Counted from the stretch's first letter, positions 45,400 through 56,929 are shown. The stretch: 64,000 nt of DNA from Oidiodendron maius Zn (GCA_000827325.1 KN832883.1:146867-210866); one strand, 5' to 3'. A program made the numbers and translations. The notes: a model not told the origin generated them from the sequence alone.

Positions 45400-48065
45400 T
45401 CACCCAAACATATTGCCGGTGTTGTTTTGCATCAAATCCATCGGAACGGAATGTAACCAAGCTATGTCCTGAATGTCCACTGTATTGTAGTAACCTCCAT
45501 CTCCAGGCTGCAGTACTTGATCAAGAAAAAAGGCTGCTTGATCTTGAGTAGAGTCAGCTGGAGGGTCATTTGGAGTTATGACCTGCGCCGCATAGCTGGA
45601 CACCGTCTCCTGACGAGACTGTCTGAATTCCCCATCTGATTGTTTAGATACAATGTGCTGATCCAGGAAATGCAAGGCAGCCACGCAACGACATGCAGAT
45701 TTGCTGACCGGCATGTGGTGTTTCAGTACGTCCAAGCACAGCAGCCAAGAAGCCTTAAGGGATGCGTCGGAGATATCATCGTGGAGAGGGCGATAGATGC
45801 GCGCGGCAACGAGTACAGTAGCAGCCGAGTAGACATCTGACCAGGGACAACAGTTAAAACTTTGCTCAAGACTTGAGAAAGAATGGCAACAAGTAACCTA
45901 CAGAAGACTTTGTACCACCACGCGGGCAGAGGCTCAAAAGAACCATCGTTTCTCTGATGACCATGAGTGATGTCGATTATTTGCTGAGCAGCTGCAACAC
46001 ACTTTCGTGCAAAAGGAAGTGCAATAGCATGCCAGAGTGGGATCTTCAACTTAGGCTCACGATTCTTTTGAATGGGGAGCGAACACAATAGAAGCTGCGA
46101 TAGTACCGGCCGAAAGAGCAAGAGTTGTACGTGGAGGTATCTGGATTTATGTTAACTTGAGTGAAACCAGGTGGTGAAGGGCGTACCGTAGCTCCAGGAC
46201 GTTAGCTTGCCTGAGAAAGAGCTCATCGACTTCTCTGCTCATAGGTGTAGAGCGCCAAACGAGGTGCTCGGGAATATTTTGGTGCCATTCTTTCAACAAA
46301 TTATCTATGCGCAGAATTGCATTACAGTCCAGATCGCCCAGGCCTTCATTTGTCAATGCATCCTCTTGAGAAGCACTACTCTCGCTTAGTCCGGATGAAT
46401 AAGATGTGGACAAGACTGCTTCGAGAATGCTGTAGAGCTTCAGTGTTTGCAGATAGAACTCAGATCTAAACGTGACGCCCAGAGGCTGCACGTTATCTAT
46501 CCCGGGCTCAGAAGACAGGAACTCATCGTCGACGGAAGCTGGTAGTGGTACTGAATTTGCCATCGTACGGCTGATCATCAATGGCCGACCCAGAGTCATA
46601 GATAGAATCCTAGTATGTCAGAAGCCTGTTGATGGCTGGGCATTTAGTGCTCACCTGTCCATCAAAATACAACCGTGCCATATCCGACGGGCAAGCTCCC
46701 TCTCACTCTGGCGTTTCATTCTCGTAGTGGTTTCAGCAATATGCAGGCCGAGGCCTTGAGCTACTCGAATGGCGATACCGATTAGTACCCAGCAGCGGTG
46801 CGGCGCGTCCGTACTCTGAAGGTACAGGCCCATGATCAAAAGCGCTTGGATTAGTTGAAGAGAGCCTGAGCCTAAAATCTCGAAGTGAAGCAACTGCATA
46901 GCGCGTTTGAAATACATATCAGCTGTCGACTCGCGCATCTCCAGGGGTATATCGTGGGAGAACTGCGAAACAATAGCAAAGATGACGTTGAGTGTACAGT
47001 ATGTCATTACTTGATCAGCTGGGACTCGTTTTACACCCCACAAGGACTGGTATGCGGTATTAAACGATGATTTTGACAGAAACGGGTACAATAAAACACA
47101 TTGCACCCAGAAATACTCGATCATAGTATCGGCTAGGTGACGAGGAGGAAGAACACAGTGCTGCGCGATCGAATATGGAATATATCGCTCTTCAGAGTGC
47201 GCTGGGTATGTATCGAGCAAATTATTATAATATTCCCCTTGACCTGCAACCGTTGATGGGTATTCAAGTGTTCGTGTGTTTTTCTCAACCGCGTCTTGGA
47301 GCTGTCTCATGAAGTTCGCCGTGCTAGAGCTCCCATAAACACCCGATGCTGGTCCGTTTCTCGTGGGACTAAGATTACCCATGCCGTCAAGTTCATCTCT
47401 GCCTTCAACATTCACTATAGGAACGTGAATCTCGCCGACATCTCTAGGACTGCTGCTGTTGTTTTCGGGAACCAGCATGGGAAAGCTGTGTAACAGGGGT
47501 GGTTGCCTAGGTAAGCTGGTCTCAACTGGATCATGTCGGGACGAAGCTGATCGCGATTCTAGATTCTGAGGATGACTGGTTAGTATGGGGAAGTATTCAC
47601 AACTAAAAACGAAAGTCGCTACAGTGAAGACAAAACCGGGGTACCCTACAGCTTCCAGATCTCGAATCCTTCTCTCTAGGCGCTCTACATATCTGAATAG
47701 GAGGTTCTTAGCACGACAGAATAGCAAGGTGTACAAGGGCAAAAGACGTACTCTCTCGAGAATGCCGCTGTGGAACGTTCGGACTGATAGAGGCAATTCG
47801 CACTAGGTCCGTGTTTTGAAATGCAAGCAGTACAAGCTAGAGGAAGTCTCAGCGTTCCGTAAGCGCTGGAGCGACACAACATACCAGGCCTCTGCCCATC
47901 ACACCTGACCTTACGGACTTGACATTCTTCACATGCCAGGGTCAATCTTGCCCGCTTTCTAGGCCTCCTACCTCTGGCCGGATAAGGGCTGTCGCCATCA
48001 GCTCTTCTCCGATGGTCAGCAGCGGGGCTGCCCACAGGGATATCGCGGGCCGCGCTTGAGGGCAT
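45400..48065 (-). CDS. Zn2Cys6 transcription factor 2
   Basis: Seven minus-strand exons (48065-47885, 47836-47752, 47692-47650, 47565-46655, 46609-46187, 46140-45902, 45836-45400) sum to 772 codons plus stop. The zinc cluster is split by the first intron. It reads CEECQVRKVRCDGQRPA then CTACISKHGPSANC. A short coiled coil, YVERLERRIRDLEA, follows as expected for dimer formation. The fungal-specific middle domain starts near LADTMIEYFWVQCVLLYPFL and continues GIAIRVAQGLGLH. A late RYLHVQLLLFRPVLS segment is also typical. It is a nuclear regulator. It diverges from the enoyl-reductase-like gene at 48519 across 453 bp and may control it. Confidence 0.9.
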
Positions 48066-48518
48066 GATGTCTCGTTCCGATGTCTCTCTCCGTTATACTG
48101 GGGTCAAGACGATCACGGCGATTCCGTGCATGCAACCATGAATGCTAATACCGCAGAGAGAGGAATGCGTCGGGGATGAGTTCGGGGAATTCGGATGTAA
48201 ATATTCACCCTAGTGGGTCTCACGTTATGTGGAATGATATATCTCCGTAATTCCGTGCTGAGGTAACTCGTCGGCAAAACTGTCGCCACTGGACGGCTCT
48301 CATGTTACCCCATCCGGGCAGTTGATTGTGCAGTTTGTCGACTGTATCTGCCGATTAGCCGGCGAGAAGCTAGCTATAGAAATGTTACCGTCCCGTTCTA
48401 AACCCGCAGTTCGCACTCGGTTGTACATCTCTTAGTGTGGCCTAACTTTGTACTCTTTTGAAAGCCCCCCTTACATCTTGCCTCTTCAATTGTCAGTCAC
48501 AGTAGAGAATTTTTGCCT
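48066..48518. promoter_or_regulatory. Divergent promoter of Zn2Cys6 regulator 2 and enoyl-reductase-like gene
   Basis: This 453 bp gap separates two divergent start codons. No conserved operator was recognised by eye. Joint regulation is inferred from arrangement only. Confidence 0.45.
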
Positions 48519-49607
48519 ATGCCTTCAATGAAGGAGGCTCGTGTGCATGCTGATACATCTGTGACCCTTCATGATGTACCAGTTCCTGCGATCGACCATC
48601 CTTCTCATATTCTTATCAAAGTCATGGCAACGAGCTGCAACCCCAAGGACTGGAAGATGGCCACTGGTAGCCTTATGACAATCTCAGAATGTCCTAACAG
48701 CGGGGATGATATTGCTGGTATCATTGAAGCGGTTGGATGCGATGTTCACGACTTCAAAGTCGGAGACCGTGTTGCCGCCCTGCATGAACTCGGTGCCCCA
48801 TATGGGTCTTACGCAGAGTATTCTATTGCCTACAGTTGGACTACCTTTCCCTTAGACAAGGACACGAGCTTTGAACAAGGGGCTACCGTTCCGATGGCAG
48901 CTATGATGGCTTCAATGGGCCTCTTTGCGATGTTGAGAATAACACCCGACCCTTGGACACCAAGCTTAAACGACGCTCTACTGGTCTATGGGGCAGCCAG
49001 CTCAGTTGGGTCCGCTGTAATTAGACAAGCACAGATCGCGGATATACACCCACTGATTTGCGTGGCAGGCCATGGAATTGAATTTGTGGAAACATTGATT
49101 GATAGGAGCAAAGGAGACATGATCATAGATTACAGGAGCGGTCAAGAAAATGTTGCCAGTCAAATTGAGGAGGCACTGGGTGGAAGAAAGCTACAGTTTG
49201 TCTTCGATGCCATTAGCGAGAAGGGCAGCCATTACAATTTTGCCAAACTGCTAGATCCAGCTATGGCGAAGGTGACTTTTGTGCTTGGTGGATATCGACA
49301 TGATATACCGGACGGTGTTCAGCAGTCCACTACCATGGCTGGGAGCTTATGGAAGGGCCTCAAGCCAATTGGTGAGAGAGACAGGCTGGGGATGGGATCT
49401 GGAGGCAAGGATTTCGGATTCGTGTACTCTAGATTGATTGGCCGATGGCTGCAGCAGAAGAGGTTGAGCATACACCCTTTTGAGATTATGGATGGAGGCT
49501 TGATGGGACTGGAGACAGCACTAAAGAATCTGAAGAGCGGAAAGCGGAGCGCGACGAAGTTTGTTATTCGAATTACTGATACCCCGGGTATAAAAGGCAA
49601 TAAATAA
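48519..49607 (+). CDS. Medium-chain dehydrogenase, trans-enoyl-reductase-like
   Basis: An intronless frame of 362 residues from the first ATG (an in-frame TTG lies two codons upstream). The GroES-like part has SHILIKVMATSCNPKDWKMA and SGDDIAGIIEAVG, then VGDRVAALHE. The nucleotide-binding part has LLVYGAASSVGSAVIRQAQI. Zinc ligands of classical alcohol dehydrogenases are absent, as in the quinone oxidoreductase / LovC-type trans-enoyl reductases of fungal polyketide clusters. The end FEIMDGGLMGLETALKNLKS with GKRSATKFVIRI is typical of that group. It should use NADPH to reduce an activated double bond. No polyketide synthase lies nearby, so it is either a cluster orphan or a general enone reductase. 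Confidence 0.88.
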   Translation: MPSMKEARVHADTSVTLHDVPVPAIDHPSHILIKVMATSCNPKDWKMATGSLMTISECPNSGDDIAGIIEAVGCDVHDFKVGDRVAALHELGAPYGSYAEYSIAYSWTTFPLDKDTSFEQGATVPMAAMMASMGLFAMLRITPDPWTPSLNDALLVYGAASSVGSAVIRQAQIADIHPLICVAGHGIEFVETLIDRSKGDMIIDYRSGQENVASQIEEALGGRKLQFVFDAISEKGSHYNFAKLLDPAMAKVTFVLGGYRHDIPDGVQQSTTMAGSLWKGLKPIGERDRLGMGSGGKDFGFVYSRLIGRWLQQKRLSIHPFEIMDGGLMGLETALKNLKSGKRSATKFVIRITDTPGIKGNK

Positions 49608-50444
49608 TGCTAGAGAATTTAGTGAAGGGAACTGCTTGCATGCATAGGACCTAAGGAGAGAATAAATGGCTTCTGAGATTAAGGGAATCGAGTCTATTCA
49701 ATCATACGTTCATGTACTGGCGATTTTTCGGACCTATACAAGCCGATTTTGCAAACAACTGTACCGCTTTATTGTCGCTAAATCTATATAATGGAACGAA
49801 GAATATGCTCCAGTCTTAACGACTTGGACAATACAGCTAATAGTTTCATTCACGGAGTTACTGACTTGCACGAGTACCGGCCCACCGAATAATCCATCCC
49901 ATGGTCTATTAAACCGTGACCAGGTTCTGTACATGCTTTTGCCCGAAGTGGCGATGAAGATGGCGCCCTAAGCCGCACATGTTTATGGTCGCTGAAGAAC
50001 GAACCGCAAGGACCTGCTATGTGGGGGTTGGGTCTGGTGGCTTCTGAATCGTGCTTCCGAAAAGAATGCATCCCTCGGCTGCACATTTCGCACTTCGGAC
50101 TTGGCAGCTTCCCCCGACCCGCGCCTCGAACTAATAGACAAACCTTTCACCAATTATTTTGACCCTTTTTAACAGGCTATTTAAGCTCTTACGAATCGAT
50201 ACGTTCATGTAGAGTAGTCGCGTGGTGTATAATTATTAAGCAGTACGATTGGTAATTGTATCACGGCAAATCATACGGCTGTTACTTACCACCGCTGATT
50301 TAAATTATTTTTAATCCATTTTACTCCCGTACTTCGTCCTCCTTAGTCCCGCCTGTTTTTTTCTACCCTATCTCTATCTCTATTTCACAACTTGTCGACT
50401 TCACAGTCCGGTTTTGCGTATACAGTAACTTGACATTTCTCAGT
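49608..50444. other. Intergenic gap upstream of HD-domain gene
   Basis: About 0.8 kb. The right end is pyrimidine-rich (CTATCTCTATCTCTATTTC near 50370), as in many fungal promoters. Nothing else was recognised. Confidence 0.4.
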
Positions 50445-51173
50445 ATGTGCAAAGTTGCAGAAGCAGGCCACGGGGCAACCTCATATGAGGAACAAATTGA
50501 ATATCCTCTCAGCTCGCACACCCCCGACACGAACCTCAGCAAAATAGTCTACGACTTTGCCTCCCAGCATCTCCCCACTGCTATCATGAATCATTCCCTC
50601 CGCGTCTTCCTCTACGCCTCGCACCTATCAACGGCATCCCAACTCCCGTCAGCGTCACCGACACGAAGGCCCGAAAGCAGCGAAAGATTAAAGGATCTTC
50701 TATTTATTTCAGCCATGTTCCATGATATGGGAACCTGCTCTCTCTTCAATGGCCCTTCGCGATTCGAGATATGCGGTGCTGACGCAGCCGTGTCTTTTCT
50801 GCAGGCGCATGCACCCGAGATTCCGGCTACGGAAGTGCGTGATGTTTGGGCCGCTATTGCGTGTCACACATCTCCTGGTATCGGGGAGGAGATCTGCCTA
50901 CTATCCAAGTTCATCCGATTAGCAGTGATGTTGGACTTTGATCTCTCAGGCTTAAGAGTGGAACTTGGGGTCTTGGCGTTGGCTGCAAATCTTGATGGAA
51001 GACTTCCGAGGCTGGATATCGAGTCAGTATTGAGAGATGCGGTCATAAAACAGATCTTGGAGAAAAAAGAGGGAGAAGAGAGAAGGAAAAAGGCACCCGA
51101 GAATAGTTGGCCAGGAAGCTTACTGAAGGGTGAGCTAGAAAAGCAGGAAGGATATGAACAGCGTGAGAAGTAG
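50445..51173 (+). CDS. HD-domain protein, cyanamide-hydratase (Ddi2)-like
   Basis: A single exon of 242 residues, starting at the first ATG (MCKVAEAGHG). The HD-domain metal-binding order is visible: NHSLRVFLYA (first His), SAMFHDMGTC (the HD doublet), then AIACHTSPGI (later His) and VMLDFDLSG (Asp). This order and spacing fit the fungal HD proteins called cyanamide hydratase or urea-hydro-lyase, of which yeast Ddi2/Ddi3 are members. Those turn cyanamide into urea with zinc. The C-terminal 35 residues are unusually rich in Lys and Glu (KKEGEERRKKAPE) and are not part of the domain. True substrate is unknown, as this family has many paralogues. It is probably cytosolic. Confidence 0.85.
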   Translation: MCKVAEAGHGATSYEEQIEYPLSSHTPDTNLSKIVYDFASQHLPTAIMNHSLRVFLYASHLSTASQLPSASPTRRPESSERLKDLLFISAMFHDMGTCSLFNGPSRFEICGADAAVSFLQAHAPEIPATEVRDVWAAIACHTSPGIGEEICLLSKFIRLAVMLDFDLSGLRVELGVLALAANLDGRLPRLDIESVLRDAVIKQILEKKEGEERRKKAPENSWPGSLLKGELEKQEGYEQREK

Positions 51174-51571
51174 CGTCACAGTGATAATACGCCTATGTAT
51201 CGAATGAAAAGAGCTGCGAACTCAGCAACCCCATATCCATTAACTTGAAGTCGTGCGCCCACTTCCCTTCTTTCATCAACTTACGAGAGAATGTACAAGG
51301 TTACTGTCGTTCCGTCACATCCAGATGACCCCACTTTCCCCGATCGCGGCACAAGTTGGGTTTTTGCTGCAGCAGAAAACCGGTTACGCCGAGAATTTAT
51401 TTCTAGCCTAATGCACTCCATCCGGAGTCATGAATAATCTAAAGCTAGCCTAAGGGGTACAAGCTGGAGTGGCACTGTTGCTCCCGATCCAGCTAGTGAG
51501 AGAATAACTATTCGGTCTGGCCTTTTATAATCATCAAGGAGCAGGTAAGCGGGGCATTTCGGGGTTGGTTC

Positions 51572-51619
51572 GGGGCATTTGCGAGATTCAAAATCTCGCA
51601 ATTCCAGCCGGCTAATTGG
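51572..51619 (+). repeat. Hairpin-bearing repeat, copy 1
   Basis: It opens GGGGCAT, then has the perfect hairpin TTGCGAGATT / AATCTCGCAA (10 bp arms, 3 bp loop, 51580-51602), and closes with GCTAATTGG. Copy 2 is at 52743. Confidence 0.7.
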
Positions 51620-52742
51620 ACAGCTGCGAGAAACACCACTCACCGATACTGGTCTAGAACCTGTACGACTGGAATATATTTCTAATCTCGGTCCCCAACA
51701 GCAACGCCAAGTTTCGAGCGGATGGGTGAGCAAGGCGATGAAGGGTTTTAGAGACGCGCATCTCATTATCGTGGCATTATACGTCATAGTGCCCGCCAGA
51801 CAAGCCAAAGAGAAGGCTGAAAATCCTGGAATGAAAGTTACTCTATCAGTAAAACCAGCTGGTACCAAATTTGGGCCAGTGGAGGACAATATTCAAGACG
51901 AAAGCTCGGGGGATGATGTTTTCGGGAAGAGTGACGGGCACATTGGGAAGGGAACAATAAATAGTAGTCCAGAGTTCCTGCTCATGGAATTTTTGAAAGG
52001 ACTTAGGGACCAGACAAAATGAGGCCTGTACCATTTAGCTTCCAGTGGTAATTCTTTTCTCGCAAATTCTTGGCTTTTTCAATTTCTTTATGTGCTACGT
52101 GGCTGTATGGAGAGTCGGCCGCCAACTTCATCGCCACGAGACCTTTGTTGATAGGATTGCTCCTCTCCACATCTTCACTAGATAATTCCCTCCCCTCAAT
52201 ATGAGGACCTAGTTGCCAGTTAGGTCTGGTTCACTCTTTAGCGCATTCATCTAGATGTCCGGGTCGTAGTTCTGTTGCAAACAGTAGTTCGGGGTCTTCC
52301 TATCGTTAAGGCTCTCTTGTTCTGTACTGTAAAGTCTTCCCAACTGGCGCCAAGATTTGCAGATTTAGGGGATGGAAGTTGCCCGGCAAAAACCATGAGC
52401 GGGCAACTCTTCCCAACTCACAGTACAAAGCCGAGACTGAATCAACATCCTGGACCATCGGAAAGTGCTGTCAGCAATATTGGATTATGCCCCGCAAATA
52501 TGTGGAATCAAAGCTCCTTTCCCTAGGCTAGCGTATTTAGCTATACTTTCTTTTAACACTCTCTACTACCATGTCTTCGGATCCTAAATGCTGTCATTCT
52601 CTGATGATCCCGGCACCTGACTCCTGTTTAGGCGTAGGGAAGGCTTACTACTACTCGGATACGGGCTTGGCGAGTGGCTTTTTGCCTTTGCTTACTGGTC
52701 TCGCCTTTCCAATTGTCAGCTAATTTCATTCCTATGGCAGGT

Positions 52743-52792
52743 GGGGCGTAATTGCGAGGTCATGAATCTCGCAATTCTCTGTTGCTGATTGG
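52743..52792 (+). repeat. Hairpin-bearing repeat, copy 2
   Basis: It opens GGGGCGTA, has TTGCGAGGTC.TGAATCTCGCAA, and closes GCTGATTGG. Same orientation and layout as copy 1, about 1.17 kb away, with more mismatches in the hairpin. Confidence 0.7.
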
Positions 52793-53559
52793 TTAAAGTG
52801 TAGAGTACCCCACTGCTCCGGAACTTGCGGCATCCCTTTCTTTTCAGCCAAAAGTACCCGGGAACCTGTGCAAATAGGAATATTCCAGTCTAATAATTCA
52901 GTCTTCTCCACGAGAGAAATCTATTGCGGGGGGATCATAGCAGGAAAGTTGCAAGCTCTTGGTAGCACTCTTTAGCAGAATCGCATCTTGATCGCATACT
53001 TCGAGTTCAACAGCATCATACCTGACGCTTTCAAGGTCCATGGCTGGACTTCCAAGGTATGTGATCCTGCGGTGTCTGGTAAGGGAAGAATGTCTTGGCA
53101 CTCGCGCCCCCAATTCAGATGGTTGCGAGTATTGAGTTGTCTAAACACCGCTTCCTAAGGCCATGGAACTGCCTCTGCAGACCTTCAATCACAACCTGGT
53201 CTATTATTATAGCGCGAAGGCTCTTCTGTTGGTTGGTTTCTAAGATAGCTTCTCCCAGCTACTTCCTTGCATAATACCACGTCACTTTACATCCTACAGG
53301 CATCTGGAGAACGAAATGTGGAAGGTGGGTCCTCGTTTCCGATGCTTTGTTCCACAAGTCGCTGACAAATTGGCTACCGCAGCGAGGTGGCTATGTTAAC
53401 ATGATCAAGTAGTCTCGTACGATTCTGACAGAAGCATGAACTGCCAATGACTGTAGCAGGTATAAAGCAAGATATAATAATGTCTAATACCCTCCCCACG
53501 TAAATATCAACTTATTCCCAGAACACCACGCCTTCCACCACTGCCACTAGCACCTCACA

Positions 53560-55306
53560 ATGGCTCATGAGCGAAACCGATTCTGTATCATCGCCGGTGC
53601 CGGTGTATCGGGCTTAGTACAAGCCACAGAACTAATTCGAAATGGCGTCCTCCAGCCCGAAGAGCTCGAGATCCTAGATCGCAACAGCAATTATGGCGGA
53701 GTTTGGAACGATGCTATCTACCCTGGTGTTGGATGTGATGTCTTCAGCATCCTCTATCAGGTTAGCTGGTTCCGCAAGTCAGGTAAGCCGCCATTCCGTT
53801 TGCAGTGTCCGCTGAATATCTCTGATCGTTACTCTCTACAGACTGGAGCAGTTTCTTTCCGGCAGGCAATGAACTTGCGGCATACTTCCGTCAGTTTGCC
53901 GATAAATATGAACTTCGGTCCTGCACGACATTCAACACCAATATCATCGAAGCTGTCTGGTCATATGAGAAGATGGTCTGGACTGTTATCACTGAAGATA
54001 CAATTACACAGCAGCGCACGAAATGGACAACGAAAATTCTCGTCTATGCACCAGGAACCTATAACCGCAGCACCACCCCGGATATCAGTGGCATTTCTTC
54101 CTTTGAAGGCGAGATGTGGCATACGTACAACTGGCCAACAGATGCGGATCTGACTGGAAAAACTGTGGCGTATATTGGCTCGGGGCCATCAGCAGTGCAA
54201 ATTCTACCATCGATCCAGCCTTCTGTCAAGTCCCTAAAGGTTTATATCCGAAGCATGACATACTGTCTTCCCATGTCTAATGCCACAAATCCCCCCTTCA
54301 TCCAGGTCCTCAAAAAATGGGTTCCTGGTTTGCTCGCTATATATGCGTTTGTGCTCTCATATATATTTGGCCTATGGTCCTACTATCTCTTCAGACCCGG
54401 ATCATGGGTCGCCCGATCGGCCGAGTGGTACTGTACAAGATACTTCGAAAAGGAGGTGAGGGACCCTGTCCTGCGAAAGAAACTACACCCCAAAGGACAC
54501 ATCGGAGACAAACGGCCCCTTGTGTCACGAGGCTTTTATAAAGTATTACAGCAACCTAATGTGGAGGTGATAACGGATCCGATTACATCAATCAACGAAA
54601 GCGGCATCATTTGTACACCTCTGAGCCTTGCGCAAAAAGGTAAGTTAGGGTTGTCAAATTAAAGGGATGTTTCAACTAACAATTCAATAGAAGATATCTC
54701 GCTGCATACTCCCAGTAAAAACACCCACAACCGCGTCGATGTTATTATCTGGGGCACGGGATTCAAGATGCAAGGGTGGGGCACCGCGTTCAAAATTGTA
54801 GGCCTAGATGGTAAGACTCTTGGCGAACATTGGGGTGGAGCTCCTCGAACTCTCTATGGTATGTTACATGTCATCATCTATCCCTCCCATAATTAAACTG
54901 ATAATTCTACTCAGGTCTTGCCACAAGCGGGTTCCCCAACCTCATGTTCGTCAGCGGTCCAAATAGCGTGGCACCCTGGGCCTCTATAATAAGTGGCATC
55001 GAAATTCAGGCCTTGTATAATATCCGGGTCATCCAGGAGATCAAGGCGCGTTGTGCAGATGGAAGTAGATTTTCAATAATGCCCCGAACGGATATTGAAA
55101 TAAAATACACAGAATCGCTGCAGGCAGAACTGGAGCAGCTTGCAACCAGCTTATCATTTGGTCCCCGGAACTACTATGTAAGTGAGCAGGGGAGGAATAC
55201 ATTCTTCTTTCCGTTCACGCAATTATACTATCGCTGGCTTGTGAGAAAGGTCAAATGGGAAAACTATGATATTGTCGAGCAGAACAGTATAGCCCAACAA
55301 ATCTAA
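53560..55306 (+). CDS. Baeyer-Villiger-type flavin monooxygenase (BVMO 2)
   Basis: Exons 53560-53782, 53842-54639, 54691-54858 and 54915-55306 sum to 526 codons plus stop. FAD is bound by FCIIAGAGVSGL. The BVMO fingerprint FxGxxxHxxxW is FEGEMWHTYNW, followed by YIGSGPSAVQ for NADPH. A hydrophobic stretch, LLAIYAFVLSYIFGLWSYYL, in mid-protein suggests membrane contact, which several fungal BVMO-like proteins share. The DWSSFF and KWVP motifs are also family-typical. It belongs to a different subgroup from BVMO 1: the N-terminal contexts differ (NYGGVWNDAIYPGVGCD here, GTWNDNKYPGCCCD there). No synthase gene is near, so a role in detoxification or in another metabolite pathway remains open. 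Confidence 0.9.
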
Positions 55307-56252
55307 CTTCTGGTGGATTATGTTTTTGTACTGGAACACGAGATGTTAGCGTTAGGACGTTTCAGGACGCTGATAGACTTTCCTAATCTGTTGGAGAACA
55401 CTAGTTAGTGGTGTTCCTCTACTCTCTGTAGACTAATCCTTTTAAAGTACTCTTAGAGCTTAAGGAGGCAATCCACCAGAATAATAGCCTTCTAGCCTCT
55501 CTTATTTTCTTTTTCTAACGATGTGGGCATACTTAGAGGTTCAGCATTTAGTCGTAAATATACAATGAGATCCCTGTACAGTATAAGTTATATAAGACCA
55601 AGAAATATTATCTGGTATCTTAGTAGTGCGTAATCATTTATCGATAATCGTTCGGCTGTAAAGTGGGTGGTAAGGTATAGCCGAACGATTATATGTCGGG
55701 ATTCATAGCGAATCATTCTCTTAGATTTGATTTTTTTACCTCCGCTCTCTCTGCTACCCTTCTCTCGCTTTACTATAACGAGTTCTCCTGACCCCAACTC
55801 TATACAATTAGTAGGGTCAGCCAAACTTGGTTTCTTCAGGAGAGATAAGAGTGTTTTCTAGTGAGGCCATTATGCCCAATACCTCGAATTCTATACCTCT
55901 CTCTACCCGGCATTCTTGTATTGATGTGCCTGTGTAGTTACACACTCATCCCATTACTAGTATACCGCTATAAGACGCGGCTGCAGACGGAGACAGTTCC
56001 TCTTCGACGCATGTCCCGGCGGAAGCCCAAATTGCCCACCAACAAATCTCTTGATCCTCAGTCTCTGGTAACGTACCAATTCCTCGTCAGATGGGATCCC
56101 CTTCCATTAAAGGTCCAACGAAAGATAAACCTTTTGCAGGCGACGGTCTTAGGCCTGTAGTATGGTAAGCAATATCTCATTAAAAAGAGGCTTGGTACAG
56201 ATTATCTAAGTGTTCGACACTCTAACTAACTACTAAGAAAAGAAAAGCATTA
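55307..56252. other. Gap with a perfect 14-bp inverted repeat
   Basis: ATAATCGTTCGGCT (about 55643-55656) and AGCCGAACGATTAT (about 55678-55691) form a perfect inverted repeat around a 21 bp loop. The surrounding frames (55588-55824 minus, 55861-56160 plus) show no recognised family. It could be part of an unlisted element. Confidence 0.45.
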
Positions 56253-56257
56253 AGTCT

Positions 56258-56597
56258 TGTTGACTGATATCAGGGCCTCAAGCATATGAGAGGTGATACA
56301 GCACTGATACACGCACAGAGCCTATGCATTGAGTGCTCAGTCCTCTTGCATTAAGCTTGCGTATAGAGCTTACGAGTCCTACAAGACTGGAAGCATATAT
56401 ATAAGGACTATATTGCATTCCTAAGGAGGTTCCTTAAGTTGTCTCTGCATCATTTAAGTCATTCACTGCTTTTAGCATATCAGCTATGCCGAAAGCCTTT
56501 CCGCATACTGCTATGCCGAAAACCTATAGTCAATATAACTGAGTTTCACCTTGATTCCTGACTACAACCTGCGCACTACTGAACCTCTGCTTCAAGA
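56258..56597 (+). mobile_element. Solo LTR related to the Copia family
   Basis: 340 bp, opening TGTTGACTGATATCAGGGCC and ending CTGCTTCAAGA. It is flanked by a perfect 5 bp duplication, AGTCT (56253-56257 and 56598-56602). It shares the near-terminal block AATATAACTGAGTTTCACCT with the other copies. It is well preserved and shows little RIP, so it is probably younger or lay outside RIP. Confidence 0.85.
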
Positions 56598-56602
56598 AGT
56601 CT

Positions 56603-56929
56603 TATAGTTTCAAGTACTGCAAAGAGTAATCATGTTACCTCCTTGACTATCTTCTTAATCTTCATACAAAAACTATCCTTTAAGGTAAGCCACACTAGAC
56701 AACTAAGGAGGTGTACACTTAGCTAGACTATAAGAATCTATACGAAGCGTGTTCTCTGCTTTTGGCATATTGCTAATACAAACAGTAGTATATTTGTAAA
56801 AATAAATGCAATACGTTAATAGATTAGCAAGTTGCTATAATGTTTAAGTTACGTTTTCTAAGTTAGGTTCAGCAGAAGGACCCTTAGTCTTAGAAAGATA
56901 TCTAGCTCATCGAATACTAGTCTCGAAAT
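56603..56929. other. Short gap after solo LTR
   Basis: Nothing recognised; it should hold the 3' end of the fucosidase transcript. Confidence 0.3.

Larger units (their letters stand above)
51174..53559. other. Gap of 2.4 kb with two related hairpin repeats
   Basis: The only structure seen is the pair of related repeats at 51572 and 52743, listed separately. Two long overlapping frames on opposite strands (51428-51889 and 51579-52022) have no family resemblance. The pair of repeats may bound a degenerate DNA element of about 1.2 kb. Confidence 0.4.

Noticed and set aside
51428-52022. Two overlapping frames on opposite strands, 153 and 147 codons
   Set aside because: Neither shows domain motifs or introns, and each could be chance in GC-balanced DNA.
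55588-56160. Frames of 78 and 99 codons beside the 14-bp inverted repeat
   Set aside because: They looked like possible retroelement pieces, but no LTR ends, target duplications or conserved motifs were found.
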